Positions 62,606 to 64,000 of a DNA stretch of 64,000 nucleotides are shown piece after piece. The stretch lies in contig JAMXDE010000011.1 of NCBI GenBank assembly GCA_026770025.1, forward strand, positions 930,001-994,000, written 5' to 3'. A program made the position numbers and the translations under genes. This DNA is from Craspedostauros australis (lineage: Eukaryota > Bacillariophyta > Bacillariophyceae > Mastogloiales > Achnanthaceae). The first letter of the stretch is position 1, and the number at the start of each line of letters is the position of its first letter. The notes under the pieces are model-generated. The model was not told the DNA's origin and did not search any database. It worked only from the letters and a program-made list of their open reading frames with translations.

Positions 62606-64000
62606 TGGTGTTGGCGAGAGTGCACGTTAGTGGTGATGTTCGGTATCTGGATTCGTAATCTAAGACGCTGTTACTCACATACCCAACGACACTCTTGCGA
62701 GTACACCAGTTGCATATCCGTGTTTCGTACGTCCCAAAGATCACGACGTGTTAGCACCATACATGCCAACAATCCGCATGATGGCCATGAGGTACAGTCC
62801 AGGCTTGAACTGGACTCTCATGCCGACACCATTGTTGCCGGCCGACAGTGCGTGGTGCTACATTATACTGACAGGTGCTGTGACGTGTCACCATACACTG
62901 ACAGCTATGATCCAGTCAAAGATGTGCCCATAGTGACAGCCGCAACTGGATACACATCCGCAGCAGGCCGGCGGTACATACTCGTGTTCAACGAGGCATT
63001 GTCAATGCCAAGCCTCGACCACTCGTTGGTCAATCCAAACCAACTGCGGCATCATGGCGTTGACATACAGGACAACCCATACGCTGGGAAGCCTATGGTC
63101 ATACGACATGACGAGCAGGGTTTTGCGGCGTGTCTGCAATCAGAGGGTACCACCATATACCTTGACACATGGAGGCCATCATCCGCAGATCTGAGCCAGC
63201 TACCACACATCGTACTGTCCAGCCCGACACCTTGGAACCCAGAACGCGTCCGGTTCCCAGTCATCCCATACCACGAACAGGAAGAGATCGAGGTCCGAAA
63301 CACGCATGCGGTTCGCTCATCCACCCACCACGCTGACATGGATAGCCATTATGGATCCATCAATTGCCATTTCAACCAACGGCTGATTCGGAGTGTGCGT
63401 GTGGATGAGAAGGCAATAGACCGCAAGCCTGCGGTGTCAATGGAGATGACGGACAACCCCGATGTCCATATCCCTGGTCCCATCACAGAGGACGAGATCC
63501 AGGTACCGAGATCGTTCCTGTCGGCTGATCGGCACTCGAAGATGACGGCCGAAGAGCTCAGCGATCGGTGGCACCTCAGCCTCGAGCAAGCACGGCTTAC
63601 TCTTCGGGCTACGACTCGGAACCTCGTGCGATCGGCGGTCATGCCGTTGGCTCGGCGCTACCGTGCCGATCGCATGTACATCCCAAAGCGGATCCAGGGG
63701 ACTATGGCAACGGATACGATGTATGCCCGATGTGAGGATCTACATGGGCACAAGTACTCGCAGATCTTCGCATCTCCTCAATTCTTCGTTGAGGCATACC
63801 ACATGTTCCGGAAGTCGGAGGCACATGAGGCCCTCGACACCTTCGTCCGTGACTATGGGGCTCCGGATATACTCATCGCAGACGGTGCGCCGGAGCAGGT
63901 TGGACCACACAGCCAATTCCGAAAACGATGTCGCAAGTACAACATCCAGTTGCATGTCACGGAAGTTGAGCGGCACAACCAGAACCCGGCGGAAGGTGTC
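62606..64000 (+). CDS. Copia-type Pol (protease-integrase part), 3' partial
   Basis: Continues in the same frame as gag after TGA and is open to base 64000 (465 codons). The first 50 codons are a linker. The aspartic protease motif LELDSHADTIVAG lies at about 62803-62841, followed by VPIVTAATGYTSAAGRRY. A GAG-pre-integrase-like block is PSLDHSLVNPNQLRHHG (about 63008-63058). The integrase core shows the first Asp in MATDTMYARCEDLHG (about 63703), the second in LIADGAPEQVG (about 63871) and the Glu in NQNPAEG near the edge, matching D,D-35-E. RT and RNase H lie beyond the window. No internal ATG is needed if the TGA is read through. The first usable in-frame ATGs are at 62636 and 63005, the latter already past the protease. 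Confidence 0.85.

Larger units (their letters stand above)
60858..64000 (+). mobile_element. Second Ty1/Copia-like element, 5' portion (runs off the right edge)
   Basis: Gag, protease and integrase are in one open frame from 61166 to the window end, broken by a single TGA (62603-62605). The order gag-PR-IN and the LDSHAD protease are those of Copia elements common in diatoms. The left edge is provisional: TGTTGGATTC at 60858 looks like an LTR start and a CA end near 60973 would give a short LTR, but without the 3' LTR this cannot be confirmed. The unbroken pol indicates a young copy. Confidence 0.75.

Overview
This 64-kb window is nuclear DNA from a photosynthetic eukaryote, most probably a diatom or close ochrophyte. 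The evidence is GT-AG introns of roughly 230-385 bp, a eukaryotic RPL11, and N-terminal presequences of the secondary-plastid type (hydrophobic signal followed by an AFAP-like or Phe-containing site, clearest at 10473). Pro-Thr repeat secreted proteins, Copia retroelements with an LDSHAD protease, and CAACA-rich 5' leaders point the same way. Species cannot be fixed from the sequence. The standard code applies: several solid genes end in TGA.

Host genes, left to right: a partial multidomain glycosyltransferase (1-2763, fucosyltransferase-like units fused to a GT15 mannosyltransferase); a plastid membrane protein (2862-4196); tRNA-Pro(UGG) and tRNA-Leu(UAA); a p24/TMED cargo receptor (5280-6239); a HIG1 respiratory protein (7182-7915); a plastid-targeted TauD/TfdA dioxygenase with three exons (8541-10473); a disordered protein with DPF motifs (12516-13985); a hypothetical acidic protein (15640-16329); a NYN-nuclease/LOTUS-like/SAP protein (16628-19219); RPL11 (20037-20567); a helical-repeat protein resembling the Glomulin/ALF4/YBP group (21172-23568); a membrane-anchored GH35 beta-galactosidase (33600-36789); an ENT nucleoside transporter (37150-39549); a RING protein with SAP-like repeats (39931-42778); a GDPD phosphodiesterase (43789-45480); a ubiquitin-like/BTB protein (45957-47441); and a plastid-type membrane protein with a degenerate protease-like motif (59012-60493). 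Most are housekeeping or organelle functions with no operon-like relation.

Mobile DNA takes up nearly half of the right two thirds. (1) A mariner-like element, MLE-1 (23835-33408), has near-perfect 50-bp inverted ends flanked by TA, an intact 848-aa transposase and, unexpectedly, a degenerate Pro-Thr/Cys-rich protein gene between the same ends. It separates two divergent genes that probably shared a promoter. (2) A related older element, MLE-2 (47901-58635), has a broken transposase and a complete Copia retrotransposon (52289-58126, LTRs, 5-bp target duplication TGTGA) nested inside it. (3) A second, apparently young Copia element enters at about 61 kb and runs off the right edge; its gag and pol lie in one frame separated by a single TGA.

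The most interesting items are MLE-1 with its apparent cargo gene, the TGA codons at expected cysteine positions in that cargo, the gag-TGA-pol arrangement, and several unusual domain fusions (GT15 fusion, NYN/LOTUS/SAP, RING/SAP-like, Ubl/BTB). All domain and family names come from reading motifs by eye, without database searches.
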